Assembly (NCBI GenBank): GCA_022826755.1
Contig: JAJDUG010000006.1
Coordinates: 1 to 45,057, forward strand
Origin: Acidobacteriota bacterium
GTDB lineage: Bacteria; Acidobacteriota; Terriglobia; Versatilivoradales; Versatilivoraceae
Reading direction: 5' to 3'
DNA length: 45,057 nt
In this document: piece after piece, positions 1 to 8,482 of the stretch
How positions within the stretch are numbered: the stretch's first letter is position 1
Layout of the letters: every line of letters starts with the position of its first letter
Made by a program: the position numbers and the translations under genes
The notes under the pieces: model-generated
What the model saw: the letters and a program-made list of their open reading frames with translations, nothing else
Databases searched by the model: none
What the model was told of the DNA's origin: nothing

Positions 1-100
1 CACGTCCGGTTCGGAGAGCGGGGACTGGAAACGTGATAGGGGAGCCGGACTGAGGCCCGAAGCGAAAGCGACGGAAGTGCCACCGGACCCTACAGTCAAC
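1..100 (+). other. Possible 3' end of a group II intron (domain V remnant)
   Basis: The first bases, CACGTCCGGTTCGGAGAG, look like the 3' strand of a bacterial group II intron domain V, which typically ends in a CACGTxCGGTTC-type sequence after the reverse transcriptase gene. A GAAGCGAAAGCGACGGAAG stretch follows around 59-77. The 5' half of domain V and any reverse transcriptase would lie outside the window, and I could not draw a clean domain VI hairpin. This is a resemblance only. Confidence 0.3.
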
Positions 101-126
101 GCGCCAGTTCTCGACTCTACCGAAGG

Positions 127-457
127 ACCACGAAGACACACTAAGAAAGACAATGTTCTTGACCCACTCAAAGGGAATGCCCCTTGGGTTCGGGCGAGGG
201 AAAACCCAGCGAGTCAGCTCCCCGTGCAACAGCGTCTCGTCCTGTTAATCCTGTGCATCCTGTGTATCGATGTTCAATAGGTAAATAACCGGATCAACGG
301 GACAGGGTCCTTGTTGCCGATAGGCCCGAAGAAAAACTGAAGGAGATCCATTCGTATTCGTGCCTATTCGTGTTCATTCGTGGTTCGTCGTTATCAACGC
401 CCCCCGGTTTCACCCTCGCATGATCCGCCCCGTCGTGGGGGGCCGGGGCGGGACTTG
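127..457 (+). repeat. Long mosaic intergenic repeat, copy 1 (family A)
   Basis: Non-coding block built of recognisable modules in order: CCACGAAGACAC, a stretch with CTTGACCCACTCAAAGGGAA, a 9-bp-period module (CCTGTTAAT, CCTGTGCAT, CCTGTGTAT), ACCGGATCAACGGGACAGGG, a 10-bp-period module (ATTCGTGTTC, ATTCGTGGTT), then CGGTTTCACCCTCG and CCGTCGTGGGG. The same modules in the same order occur inverted at 24114-24455, with most positions identical by eye. Short frames across it have no recognisable product and are disregarded. Confidence 0.85.
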
Positions 458-522
458 GATGCCATCAGCGAAGGCCAACGGTTCCGTCTGCTTTACTACA
501 CCAACTCGATGTTGATATTTAT

Positions 523-590
523 CCTGTTCATCCTGTGCATCCATGTTCAATATGTAGAAGATCGGACCAACGGGACATGGTCCTTGTTGC
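523..590 (+). repeat. Partial copy of family A repeat
   Basis: Repeats the middle of family A: the 9-bp-period CCTGTTCAT/CCTGTGCAT module, CATGTTCAAT, GGACCAACGGGACATGG and CCTTGTTGC. It ends 13 bases before the uridine kinase ATG, so the upstream region of that gene is made of repeat DNA. I see no clear promoter or Shine-Dalgarno sequence here. Confidence 0.7.
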
Positions 591-603
591 GCGAATTTGA
601 TCG

Positions 604-1224
604 ATGAAGCCCAGCCTGACAATCGGTGTCGGCGGGGGAACGGGCTCCGGCAAGACCACGCTCTCCCGGAAACTGGCGGAGTTCCTGGGACCGGAGAGGG
701 TGCTGATCCTGTCTCAGGACCACTACTACCGGGACGCCGGCCATCTCCCCGCCGAGCAACGGGCCCAACAGAATTTCGATCGGCCGGAGGCGGTGGATTT
801 CGAGTTGCTGGTCCGGCATCTGAAGCAACTGCAAGCGGGCCGGGAAATTGCCCGGCCGTTTTACGATTTCAGGCAACACGTTCGCCTGGAGGGCTCGGAG
901 CCGGCCCTTCCCCTGCCGGTCATTCTGGTGGAGGGGACGCTGGTCTTCGCGGCGGAGGAACTGGTCGGCTGTTTCGACTTGAAGCTCTTTGTGGATGCCG
1001 ATCCCGACATCCGCTTCATCCGCCGCCTGAGGCGGGATATGCGGGAACGGGGGCGCAGCGTGGAATCCATCGTACGCCAGTACCTTGAGACGGTGCGGCC
1101 CATGCACCTGCGATTTGTTGAGCCGGCGCGGCGGGAGGCCGATCTGGTGATCTACGGGGTGGACGGTGTCGAGCGGCAAGTTGCGGCGATTGGAGATCAG
1201 ATCAAGAGGACCGCAGGCACCTGA
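604..1224 (+). CDS. udk: Uridine kinase
   Basis: Predicted cytosolic kinase of the uridine kinase/phosphoribulokinase P-loop family, transferring phosphate to uridine (or cytidine) in pyrimidine salvage. The 206-residue length is typical. Walker A is GGTGSGKTT at residues 11-19. SQDHYYRD (37-44) carries the family's acidic catalytic residue (D39), and NFDRPEAVDF is the usual substrate-binding segment. VDADPDIRFIRRLRRDMRER resembles the lid region, and RPMHLRFVEPARREAD matches the family's C-terminal PMH...F.EP signature. The ATG at 604 starts 13 bases after a repeat fragment and lacks a visible Shine-Dalgarno sequence. The next gene starts 21 bases downstream on the same strand, so the two probably share a transcript. 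A related nucleoside kinase specificity cannot be excluded. Confidence 0.88.
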   Translation: MKPSLTIGVGGGTGSGKTTLSRKLAEFLGPERVLILSQDHYYRDAGHLPAEQRAQQNFDRPEAVDFELLVRHLKQLQAGREIARPFYDFRQHVRLEGSEPALPLPVILVEGTLVFAAEELVGCFDLKLFVDADPDIRFIRRLRRDMRERGRSVESIVRQYLETVRPMHLRFVEPARREADLVIYGVDGVERQVAAIGDQIKRTAGT

Positions 1225-1245
1225 GGGAAAAGGGAGGCCAGGTTC

Positions 1246-1845
1246 GTGAGAGTTCACATCAGGCAAACGGGGTTGGAGTACGACGGCTTCATCCGCATTG
1301 AAAGAGCCGACCTCGCTTTCGAAAAGTTCAGTGGGGAGATGAGCGCCGCCGTACGGCGGTTCCGCTACCACCGCGGGGACGTGGCGGCGGTCATGATTTA
1401 CGACTCCGATCAGGATCGGGTGCTGTTGATCCGCCAGTTCCGCTATGCGGTGCACGCCCGAACCGGAGACGGCTGGCTGATCGAATGCGTGGCGGGAATC
1501 CAGGAGAAAGGGGAGTCCATCCAGACCGGTGCTCGCCGGGAGGTTCTGGAGGAGACCGGGCTGAAGCTGGCGGGGCTGGAGTTGCTGGCCGAGTATTTTC
1601 CCAGCCCCGGAGGTTGCTCCGACAAGATCCATCTCTTTCTGGGGACCCTGGAAGATCCGGAACGTTCCCTGGGCGTTCACGGTGTGGCGCAGGAAGGGGA
1701 GGACATTCAGGCCTCCTGGGTGCCCTTGAGCCAGGCCCTCGAAATGGCTCGCACCGGACAGATCCAGGATGCCAAGACGCTGATCGGGCTGCACATGCTG
1801 GAGAGGCGACTCCGCCGAGGAGATGGAGCGCCAAGTGGAGAGTAA
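1246..1845 (+). CDS. NUDIX hydrolase, ADP-ribose pyrophosphatase-like
   Basis: Hydrolyses a nucleoside diphosphate linked to another moiety; the fold layout suggests ADP-ribose or a nucleotide sugar. The full NUDIX box is present: GIQEKGESIQTGARREVLEE followed by TG fits G-x5-E-x7-REVLEETG, so the metal-binding glutamates are intact. The preceding RVLLIRQFRYAV and ECVAG segments are typical of the NudF/ADP-ribose pyrophosphatase branch. The start is GTG at 1246 with a GGGAGG ribosome site about 10 bases upstream. The last residues and stop codon run into a 14-bp-period tandem repeat (1834-1871), so the natural C-terminus may have been altered by repeat expansion. Substrate is inferred from the family only. 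Confidence 0.85.
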   Translation: MRVHIRQTGLEYDGFIRIERADLAFEKFSGEMSAAVRRFRYHRGDVAAVMIYDSDQDRVLLIRQFRYAVHARTGDGWLIECVAGIQEKGESIQTGARREVLEETGLKLAGLELLAEYFPSPGGCSDKIHLFLGTLEDPERSLGVHGVAQEGEDIQASWVPLSQALEMARTGQIQDAKTLIGLHMLERRLRRGDGAPSGE

Positions 1846-1871
1846 AGAGTGGAGAGTGCAGAGTGGAGAGT
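1834..1871 (+). repeat. Tandem repeat, 14-bp period (7-bp sub-period)
   Basis: AGTGGAGAGT occurs three times at exact 14-bp spacing (1834, 1848, 1862), separated by AAAG and GCAG. It can also be read as heptamers GTGGAGA, GTAAAGA, GTGGAGA, GTGCAGA. The array overlaps the stop codon of the NUDIX gene. Confidence 0.85.
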
Positions 1872-1939
1872 TGTCATCGGAGGGTTTGGGGAACAGGCAA
1901 GCGCCTTGTGACGTGATTGCACTCTATTTTTCTGTTGGT

Positions 1940-2608
1940 TCAGCCGATGCCCACCTTGCGGCAATGGGTCTCCAAAGCGCACAGGCTGCACTGGGGATTG
2001 CGGGCGCTGCAGATCCGGCGGCCGTGGTGAATGAGGCGATGGGAAAAGTTGATCCATTCCCCGGCGGGGAGCAGGGCCATGAGATCCTGCTCGACTTTCT
2101 CCGGGGTTCTCGCCGGGGTCAAGCCAAGCCGCCGGGAAATCCGAAACACGTGCGTGTCGACCACCACCCCTGAGGCCACCCCGTAGGCCGTCCCAAGCAC
2201 CACGTTGGCCGTCTTGCGGGCCACTCCCGGAAGTTCAAGAAGCTCTTCCATGGATTGCGGCACCTGCCCGTTGTGGTCTCTCACCAGGCGGCGGCAGGAC
2301 TCCCGGATGTTTTTGGCCTTGTTGCGGAAGAAGCCGGTGGAATGAATCATCCGCTCCAGGGTCGTCAGCGACGCCCGGGCAAAGGCTTCCGCCGAAGGGT
2401 ACTTGCGAAACAGCTCCGGCGTCACCAGGTTGACTCTCTTGTCGGTGCACTGGGCCGAAAGGATGGTCGCGATCAGCAGTTGCAGCGGGTTGACGTGCCT
2501 CAGGGCGCATTCGGCCTCCGGATAGGCCTTCTTCAAGCCCGCCAGAATGCCGGGCACCTGCCTCTTGACGACTTGTTCGGTTGTCTCGGGATGGTTGGTA
2601 GCTGACAT
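1940..2608 (-). CDS. nth: Endonuclease III (DNA glycosylase/AP lyase)
   Basis: Base-excision repair enzyme that removes oxidised pyrimidines and cleaves the abasic site. 222 residues, close to the bacterial norm. The N-terminal helical part contains LLIATILSAQCTDKRVN. The helix-hairpin-helix LPGVARKTANVV carries the catalytic lysine, and VVDTHVFRISRRLGL carries the catalytic aspartate. The C-terminal iron-sulfur loop is complete: C-x6-C-x2-C-x5-C in CSARNPQCSLCALETHC. The ATG at 2608 has no obvious Shine-Dalgarno sequence. The gene is single, convergent with the NUDIX gene, and divergent from mscS across a 237-bp repeat-containing spacer. Confidence 0.95.
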   Translation of the reverse strand: MSATNHPETTEQVVKRQVPGILAGLKKAYPEAECALRHVNPLQLLIATILSAQCTDKRVNLVTPELFRKYPSAEAFARASLTTLERMIHSTGFFRNKAKNIRESCRRLVRDHNGQVPQSMEELLELPGVARKTANVVLGTAYGVASGVVVDTHVFRISRRLGLTPARTPEKVEQDLMALLPAGEWINFSHRLIHHGRRICSARNPQCSLCALETHCRKVGIG

Positions 2609-2651
2609 GGGTATCTATTTACCAGAGTAATCCACCAAGGGGAACAAAGGA

Positions 2652-2724
2652 ATTGTCGATTGTTGATTGAAGAGTGATGACAACGGATTTTGCGTTAAAT
2701 CCACAATCTACAATCTACAATCCG
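2652..2724. repeat. Inverted pair of heptamer repeats
   Basis: On one side ATTGTCG, ATTGTTG, ATTGAAG follow at 7-bp period; about 35 bases on, CAATCTA, CAATCTA, CAATCCG follow at 7-bp period in complementary sense. The two arms could pair imperfectly. The element fills most of the spacer between nth and mscS. Confidence 0.7.
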
Positions 2725-2762
2725 AAAGACCGGCAAAGAAGGCCTGAAAATCAGCGATCTTC

Positions 2763-2768
2763 TATAAT
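2763..2768 (+). promoter_or_regulatory. Possible -10 box for mscS
   Basis: A perfect TATAAT sits 77 bases upstream of the chosen mscS start, but no convincing -35 box lies 16-18 bases before it (GCCTGAAA is the nearest). It is weak on its own, but it is the only AT-rich hexamer of this kind in the spacer. Confidence 0.35.
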
Positions 2769-2845
2769 GTATGAATCGGCCCGGTGAGAATTGCGGGTTG
2801 AGGGCGGTCAGGATCAAGATGAGCCCTTGAAGGGGGTTGGGCGTA

Positions 2846-3982
2846 ATGTTCGATCAGGAATGGAGACTGATTGCCACCATTGCGATGGTTGTGGTGGCCA
2901 TGGCGGCCCAGGTTCTGTTCCGCCGGGTGCGGCGCCGCCTGAAGGAGCTGATTCTAAGGGAGCATCCCTTCGGCCCGATGCTGCACAGCGGGTTGGACTG
3001 GATATTCGTCCTGCTCAGCCTGGCCGTATGGGTCGCGGTGGCTTCGGGAGTGCTGGCGGCCATTCCTCAGACCCGGTTTCTCAGCACCCGAATGCTGGAG
3101 CTGCTTTCCCAGGGAATTTCCCTGCTGGAAGGATTTTTATACAAACCCATTGTGCCGGGGAAAACCACTTTCAAGATCAGCGACCTCTTCATGGTGGTGG
3201 CGGCTTTCGCGGTGATTACGCTGCTGGCCCGGGGAGCTCGCCGCCTGCTGCTCAACCACATCCTGGACAAGACCCCGCTGGATCTGAGCGTTCGCCACGC
3301 GGTGGCGACCTCCGCCCAGTACCTGATCGTCATCGTGGGGCTCCTGCTCCTGCTTCAGAGCGCCGCCGAGATCGACCTGACCGTGCTGGGCCTATTGGCT
3401 GGTGGCGTGGGTGTCGGGGTCGGTTTCGGCCTGCAGAATATCGCCAACAACCTCATCAGCGGGATATTCATTCTCTTCGAGCGGCCGATCAAGGTGGGGG
3501 ACCGCATCGAGGTCGGGGAGGTGCACGGGCACGTGGTGCGTATCGCGGCACGGGCCACCACGGTGCGCACCAACGACAACATCGACTTCATCATTCCCAA
3601 TTCCAGCTTTACCTCCTTCAACGTGATCAACTGGAGCCACGGGGACCAGAGGGTGCGCTTTCGGGTACCTGTTTCGGTGGCTTACGGCTCCGACGCGCGC
3701 CTGGTCGAGCGGCTCCTTCTGGAGGTTGCCGAGGAAAACGAGAACGTCCTGAAGGAACCCTCACCGCGGGTCGTTTTTTGGGCTTTCGGCGACAGCGCCC
3801 TGGAGTTCCAGCTCAGGGTCTGGACGACCCGAATGTTGCATCGCCGCGGTGTCTTCTTCGGCCAGCTCAACCTCGCCATCTACGAAAAGTTCAAGGAGCA
3901 TGGAATCCAGATCCCCTTCCCCCAGCGAGACCTGCACCTCAAGACGGCGCCTCCGGACTGGAAGTCGCCCTCCCGGGACTGA
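2846..3982 (+). CDS. Small-conductance mechanosensitive channel (MscS family)
   Basis: Inner-membrane channel that opens under membrane tension to release solutes in osmotic downshock. 378 residues. Hydrophobic segments lie near residues 8-24, 48-70, 108-128 and 150-165, followed by the glycine-rich pore helix LGLLAGGVGVGVGFGLQNIA. The signature LFERPIKVGDRIEV, at the start of the cytoplasmic beta domain, follows. VRTNDNIDFIIPNSSF and the C-terminal alpha-beta domain complete the family layout. The in-frame TTG at 2837 directly abuts the AGGGGG ribosome site (2831-2836); the ATG at 2846 sits 9 bases from it and is therefore chosen. The gene appears monocistronic. Together with the trehalose operon nearby it suggests attention to osmotic stress, but that link is only positional. 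Confidence 0.9.
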   Translation: MFDQEWRLIATIAMVVVAMAAQVLFRRVRRRLKELILREHPFGPMLHSGLDWIFVLLSLAVWVAVASGVLAAIPQTRFLSTRMLELLSQGISLLEGFLYKPIVPGKTTFKISDLFMVVAAFAVITLLARGARRLLLNHILDKTPLDLSVRHAVATSAQYLIVIVGLLLLLQSAAEIDLTVLGLLAGGVGVGVGFGLQNIANNLISGIFILFERPIKVGDRIEVGEVHGHVVRIAARATTVRTNDNIDFIIPNSSFTSFNVINWSHGDQRVRFRVPVSVAYGSDARLVERLLLEVAEENENVLKEPSPRVVFWAFGDSALEFQLRVWTTRMLHRRGVFFGQLNLAIYEKFKEHGIQIPFPQRDLHLKTAPPDWKSPSRD

Positions 3983-4053
3983 CCTTTTTTCCCCTGGGCT
4001 CCCCGCCCCCAACCCGGCCGGCGTTCCGTTGGCTGTCGGGTCGTCCTGCCGGT

Positions 4054-6753
4054 CTACTGCCGCTGGCGAAGCCTCTGCAGGATTTCTCCCAGCCGGCGGG
4101 TCTCCTCGCCGTAACGAGCCCAGTCCCCCTGCTTCAGGGCCGATTGAGCCCGGTTGTAGGTTTCAGTGGCCGCCCGGATGAGAGACTGAGCCGATTCCTG
4201 CTCCCGCGGGCGGCCGTTGGTCTCGGCCACTCCAGCGGCGGCGGGACTTGCGGGACCGCCGAAGATCCTGGCCAGTGAGAGATCCAGGGTCTCTTCCATG
4301 GCGATCTGGTTGCCGTAGGCCACGATCACCCGCTTGAGCTCGGGCAGGCTGCGGTCGGAGGCGGCCGCCAGGTAGAGGGGCTGAATGTAGAGGACCGATT
4401 CCTCCACCGGGATCACCAGCAGGCTGCCCCGGATGACCGAGGAGCCGCCCTGCCCCCAGAGAGTGAGCTGCTGGGAGATCTCCGCTTCCTGGTTGATCCG
4501 GCCCACGATCTGGGAGGGACCGTAGACCAGCCGCTGCTTGGGGAACCTGTAGACCACCAGTTGGCCGTAGTTGGGGGCGTCGCAGCGGGCGGCCATCCAG
4601 GCGATCATGTTTTCCCGGCGGGCGGGGGTCAAGGGAATCATCAGGATGAACTCTTCCTTGGCCGCCTCGCTGTTGAGCTTCATGATGGTGTAGTAGGGCT
4701 CCAGGGGGGTGGCGCCCTCCTGCTGGGACAGGGTGGGGATGCGCCACAGGTCCTCCTTGTTGTAGAAGACCTGGGGGTCGGTCATGTGGTAGGTGGCGTA
4801 GATGTTGGCCTGGACGCGAAACAGGTCCACCGGGTAGCGCAGGTGCTGCCTGAGGTCCTCCGGCATGGCTTCCAGGGGCTGGAACACGCCGGGATAGATC
4901 CTGGAGTAGACCTTGATCAGAAGGTCGTCGGGGTCGCTCACATAGAGTTTGACCGTACCGTTGTAGGCGTCGATGGTGACCTTGACCGCGTTGCGGATGT
5001 AGTTTCCCAGCCCCCGGACCGGCTGGGAGTAGGGGAACAGACTGCTGACGGTATACCCGTCGGCGATCCAGAAGAGCCTGCCCTCCTCCGAGATCACCAT
5101 GTAGGGGTCGGTGTCAAAGCGCAGGAAAGGCAGCAGAGTGCGGAGGCGGGTCGACACGGCGCGGTCGTACATCAACCGGCTTCCGGCGTGGATGTCGCTC
5201 GAGAGGATGATCTTGGGTTCCTTGAAATAGAGGCCGAAAAGCAGCTTGCGCAGAAACCCGCCCACCGGGATGCCTCCTTCTCCCTGGTAGTCGGTGAAGA
5301 CGTTCTCGTCTCCGGAGGGGTAGTCGAACTCCTTGGCGTGGGTCTTGACGAAGCAGTAGGAATGGGACAATTCCCCGTAGTAGATCTCCGGACGGGTGAC
5401 CTTGATGTCGGTGACGGAAGCCGGCGGAATGTCCTTGATCATGAAGGTGGGCAGGCCTTCCTGGGTGAACTGGTTGACCGGCCCCTGGCAGATCCCGTAA
5501 CCGTGGGTATAGGTCAGGTGCTCGTTGATCCAGATGCGGCTGGGCAGGCTTTCGGAGGAGAGCTCCCGGGGAGACAGGCTCACCTGCCGGTACTCGCCGT
5601 CGATCCAGTAGCGGTCGTTGTCCACGTCCACGAAATCGTAATAGGGGCGAATGATCTGGAGCTGGCCGTAGGTCTGGAGCAGAGGCTGGTGGTCCCACAG
5701 CCGAATGTTCTGCATGGTCTGCTCGTTCTGCTTCAGGGTATCGGCGGTCAGATTCTCCAGAGCAGGGAATTCCTCCTCTTTCACCCGGTCGATCCCGTAG
5801 GCCATGCGTGTGTGCTTGACCGCATACTCGATATAGGGACTTTCCTTGGCAATTTCGTTGGGGGCTACCTCCAAAGTCTGAATCAGGTAGGGGTACCCCT
5901 GGTTTCCCACGAATCCCACCCCTAGCAGAAGCCCGATCCCGGCCAGGGCCAGGGTGAACCTGCTGCGGAAGGCGCTGGCCATCACCAGGCCCGCGGCCGC
6001 CAGGCTGATGAAGATCATCAGGGTCAGGACCGGGAGCTGGGCTTCGATGTCGGTGAAGCCCGCTCCGTAGACCACTCCCCGGTCGGAATAGAGGAGGTTG
6101 TACTTTTCGAGATGGTAGTGAATGGCCCGCCAGGCGAGGAATGCAGCCACCAGGCCAAGAAGATGGAAACGGGCCGCCGTGACCATGCGGGGGCCGCCGC
6201 GGGTAATCTGGACTCCGCCCTGAATCAGGTAGACCGCGGCGCTGGCGATGGCCGAAAAGACCAGAAGCGCCCACCCGAACTGGTAGATGAACTGGTAGAA
6301 GGGCAGGCTGAAGAAATAGAATCCGATGTCCTGGTCGAAGAGGGGATCGGCGCTGCCGTAGGCCACCGCATTCTGATAGGCGAGATAGACCTCCCACTTG
6401 GTGCCCGCCCAGCTCCCCACGATGTAGGCGATGAAGATGGTGCCGCCCAGCAGGAACTTGCGGAACACCTGGTCCACGCCCTCGGGGATTTCAATCAGGT
6501 TGTCGGGTGAGAAGGAAGGTTGATCGCCGGCCAGCCGGCGCGCCACCTTGGCATTGGCGTGGACCACCATGAAGAAGAAGAGTCCGAACAGCCCGGTCAG
6601 GCTCCACTGGGTGACTATCCTCTTTTCGAAGAGCACGGGATAGCCGGTCTCCTCGAACCAGAGCCAATCCATCCACAGGCCGATGATTCCATTGAACAGC
6701 CCCAGGCCGAACAGAATCGCCAAAATAACGAGCAATCCCCAATTTCTTCTCAT
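4054..6753 (-). CDS. UPF0182 family large membrane protein
   Basis: Member of the uncharacterised UPF0182 family (large membrane proteins of actinobacteria, cyanobacteria and others); function unknown. About 899 residues. The first third holds about seven hydrophobic segments, beginning with NWGLLVILAILFGLGLFNG and including GLFGLFFFMVVHANAK. A long extracytoplasmic region with family-typical tracts follows (for example RIWINEHLTYTHGYG and YPVDLFRVQANIYATYHM), and the tail is charged with AEISQQLTLWGQGGSSVIRG before it. I place the start at the ATG at 6753, not at the upstream in-frame ATG (6828). A perfect AAGGAG lies 7 bases before 6753, and the upstream extension is charged and precedes the first membrane helix unnaturally. 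The gene stands alone, convergent with mscS. Confidence 0.88.
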   Translation of the reverse strand: MRRNWGLLVILAILFGLGLFNGIIGLWMDWLWFEETGYPVLFEKRIVTQWSLTGLFGLFFFMVVHANAKVARRLAGDQPSFSPDNLIEIPEGVDQVFRKFLLGGTIFIAYIVGSWAGTKWEVYLAYQNAVAYGSADPLFDQDIGFYFFSLPFYQFIYQFGWALLVFSAIASAAVYLIQGGVQITRGGPRMVTAARFHLLGLVAAFLAWRAIHYHLEKYNLLYSDRGVVYGAGFTDIEAQLPVLTLMIFISLAAAGLVMASAFRSRFTLALAGIGLLLGVGFVGNQGYPYLIQTLEVAPNEIAKESPYIEYAVKHTRMAYGIDRVKEEEFPALENLTADTLKQNEQTMQNIRLWDHQPLLQTYGQLQIIRPYYDFVDVDNDRYWIDGEYRQVSLSPRELSSESLPSRIWINEHLTYTHGYGICQGPVNQFTQEGLPTFMIKDIPPASVTDIKVTRPEIYYGELSHSYCFVKTHAKEFDYPSGDENVFTDYQGEGGIPVGGFLRKLLFGLYFKEPKIILSSDIHAGSRLMYDRAVSTRLRTLLPFLRFDTDPYMVISEEGRLFWIADGYTVSSLFPYSQPVRGLGNYIRNAVKVTIDAYNGTVKLYVSDPDDLLIKVYSRIYPGVFQPLEAMPEDLRQHLRYPVDLFRVQANIYATYHMTDPQVFYNKEDLWRIPTLSQQEGATPLEPYYTIMKLNSEAAKEEFILMIPLTPARRENMIAWMAARCDAPNYGQLVVYRFPKQRLVYGPSQIVGRINQEAEISQQLTLWGQGGSSVIRGSLLVIPVEESVLYIQPLYLAAASDRSLPELKRVIVAYGNQIAMEETLDLSLARIFGGPASPAAAGVAETNGRPREQESAQSLIRAATETYNRAQSALKQGDWARYGEETRRLGEILQRLRQRQ

Positions 6754-6847
6754 CAATGATCTCCTTGGGATCCAATCGGACTCATTCCCGGATAGCCTGG
6801 CCCTCGCCCTGCCGTTCGGGTCATACAATGCAGAAACAGCCGACCTC

Positions 6848-6938
6848 TAATAAAGACGAACCACGAATGGACACGAATAGACACAAATATTGATAGAACT
6901 CCTTCAACGACAAGCGGCCCCAAAATGCTTCTGCAATT
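6848..6938 (-). repeat. Mosaic intergenic repeat, family B, copy 1
   Basis: Read on the minus strand: AATTGCAGAAG, GGGCCGCTTGTCGTTGAAGG, then the 10-bp-period module TATTCGTGTCC/ATTCGTGGTTC and GTCTTTATTA. The same order occurs on the plus strand at 9681-9774. The CATTCGTGGTTCG module is shared with family A. Confidence 0.8.
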
Positions 6939-7029
6939 CTGTTACGTTAGTATCGCTTCGTGTCCTTCGCAGATAACCTACTCGATTTCGGTTGTCACCC
7001 TCCAAATTTACAACCTATCAATTCGTTTG

Positions 7030-7210
7030 TTGGTGTTCATTCGTGTCCATTCGTGGTTCCCCTTCGAGGATCACTCTTCTTATTCCTTAAAAATGTGCTC
7101 TTTATGGATCCCCTCGCCGACCCTCGGCGGAACCCTCTCAAGTCTTCTCCAACCCCTTCGTGGCCCTTCGTGAATCTTCGTGTGTCTTCGTGGATTACTC
7201 TTTTTTCTTT
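7030..7210 (+). repeat. Fragments of the CATTCGTGG and CTTCGTG modules
   Basis: Contains GTTCATTCGTGTCCATTCG at 7036-7054 and, near 7155-7195, four TTCGTG units at exact 10-bp spacing followed by GGATTACTC. They match the ends of family A in plus orientation. No gene is supported in 6754-7245 outside these repeats. Confidence 0.7.
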
Positions 7211-7245
7211 TGTTTCAGGTAAGTGCCGCCCCCGCCCCCGACGCA

Positions 7246-8481
7246 TCAATTTTCGTAAAACTGGACGATGTCTTCCTCCGGGTGATCCAGCGACAGCATG
7301 AGAAACAGGTAGTCCTTGAGGTGCCGGGTCAACAGGAAATTCTGCTTGACGTGCTGATGCCCGTTCTCCCCCATGGTCCGGCGTAGTCCGGGGTTGGCCA
7401 GCAGTTGCATGGTCCGCCGGGCCGCCCCTTCAGGCGAGTGTACCAGGAATCCGGTCACTCCGTTCAGAATCTGCAGCTTGATTCCACCGACTCTTCCTCC
7501 CACCACCGGCTTTTTCTTCCAGAGGGCTTCGCTCACTGTCAACCCGAAACCCTCCTTGATCGATTTCTGCATCACCACGGTGGACCCGCGCACCAGCGCG
7601 TTGATCTCCAGGTCGCTGAACGGGGGAAGCAGGCACACGTGAATGTCCGGATCGCCGGCCGCCGCTTCCTTCACTTCCCGCAACACCACTTCGCCTTCGG
7701 GGTCGTCCGGGGCGCCGCCCCCGGCCAGCAACAGTTGGCAGTCATGGTTCCTCTTGACCAGGCGGTAGGCGGCAATGACACCCAGCGGGTCTTTCAGCCG
7801 GTCGAAGCGAGAGATCTGAGTCAGGATCGGACGGGTGCTGTCCAGTTCGTACTTGTCCAGCACCGCTTGTATGGTGCTCTGGCTCAGGGGCTTGTTCTTG
7901 TCGCTCAGCGGGTCGATCGAAGGCGGGACCATGTATTGCGGGACTGCGAGGTCCCGCGCAAAGTCGGGCATGGAAAAGACCGAGGCGTCGTACTGATCGA
8001 TCATCGGGCGCAGGAAGTCCCAGACCTTGGGATTGGGGGTTGAGACGTCGATGTGGCAGCGCCAGATCCAGCGGCGCCCGATTTCCTTTTTCTTGAGGAT
8101 CAGGCCTGCCGGCTGGGGGTCGTGGACCACGATAACGTCGCCGTTCAGATCGAGGCTTCCGAGGTTGGCTTCGGTGTTGGCCTGGAAGTGGTCCAGCATT
8201 TCCCGGGTGATTTCTTCCGGGTGCCCGTGCAGTGCGTTGTGGAAGGCCTTGGTGATATTGAAGAAAGCCTGGTCTCCCTTGATGACGTCCCAGGTGGCCA
8301 CGATTCCCAGCTCGCCAAGCAGCGGGACCAGCCGGGTGAGGATCTCGGCCACTCCGCCGCCGACCGCGGTGGAGTTGATGTTCTGCAGCCGCTTGTTCCT
8401 GACCCGTTCGGCGAAGACGGAGAGCTCGGCGATTTCTTCCCGCCCGACGATCTGCTCGTAGTCCTGCAGCCGGATGGCCAT
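7246..8481 (-). CDS. treT: Trehalose glycosyltransferring synthase (TreT), GT4 family
   Basis: Predicted cytosolic GT-B enzyme joining NDP-glucose and glucose into trehalose (reversible in characterised TreT). 411 residues, full length. The N-terminal half has the family segment GGGVAEILTRLVPLLGELG followed by WDVIKGDQAFFNITKAFHN. The C-terminal half has the donor-site features of GT4: SRFDRLKDPLGVI, then KEGFGLTVSEALWKKKPVV (an E-x7-E motif), and GGIKLQILNGVTGFLV. The ATG at 8481 lies one base downstream of the DUF5752 stop codon, indicating translational coupling behind the promoter at 9241-9269. Trehalose usually protects against osmotic or drying stress. A different glycosyl donor or acceptor is possible, but DUF5752 linkage favours TreT. 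Confidence 0.85.
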   Translation of the reverse strand: MAIRLQDYEQIVGREEIAELSVFAERVRNKRLQNINSTAVGGGVAEILTRLVPLLGELGIVATWDVIKGDQAFFNITKAFHNALHGHPEEITREMLDHFQANTEANLGSLDLNGDVIVVHDPQPAGLILKKKEIGRRWIWRCHIDVSTPNPKVWDFLRPMIDQYDASVFSMPDFARDLAVPQYMVPPSIDPLSDKNKPLSQSTIQAVLDKYELDSTRPILTQISRFDRLKDPLGVIAAYRLVKRNHDCQLLLAGGGAPDDPEGEVVLREVKEAAAGDPDIHVCLLPPFSDLEINALVRGSTVVMQKSIKEGFGLTVSEALWKKKPVVGGRVGGIKLQILNGVTGFLVHSPEGAARRTMQLLANPGLRRTMGENGHQHVKQNFLLTRHLKDYLFLMLSLDHPEEDIVQFYEN

Positions 8482-8482
8482 G

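Noticed and set aside
3962-3990. GTCGCCCTCCCGGGACTGAC followed by TTTTTT as an mscS terminator
   Set aside because: The stem has only three contiguous pairs plus three across an internal loop; too weak to call.
2791-4278. 495-codon plus-strand frame overlapping mscS in another frame
   Set aside because: The MscS frame has all family motifs and a good ribosome site; the other frame has biased Arg/Gly/Pro composition.
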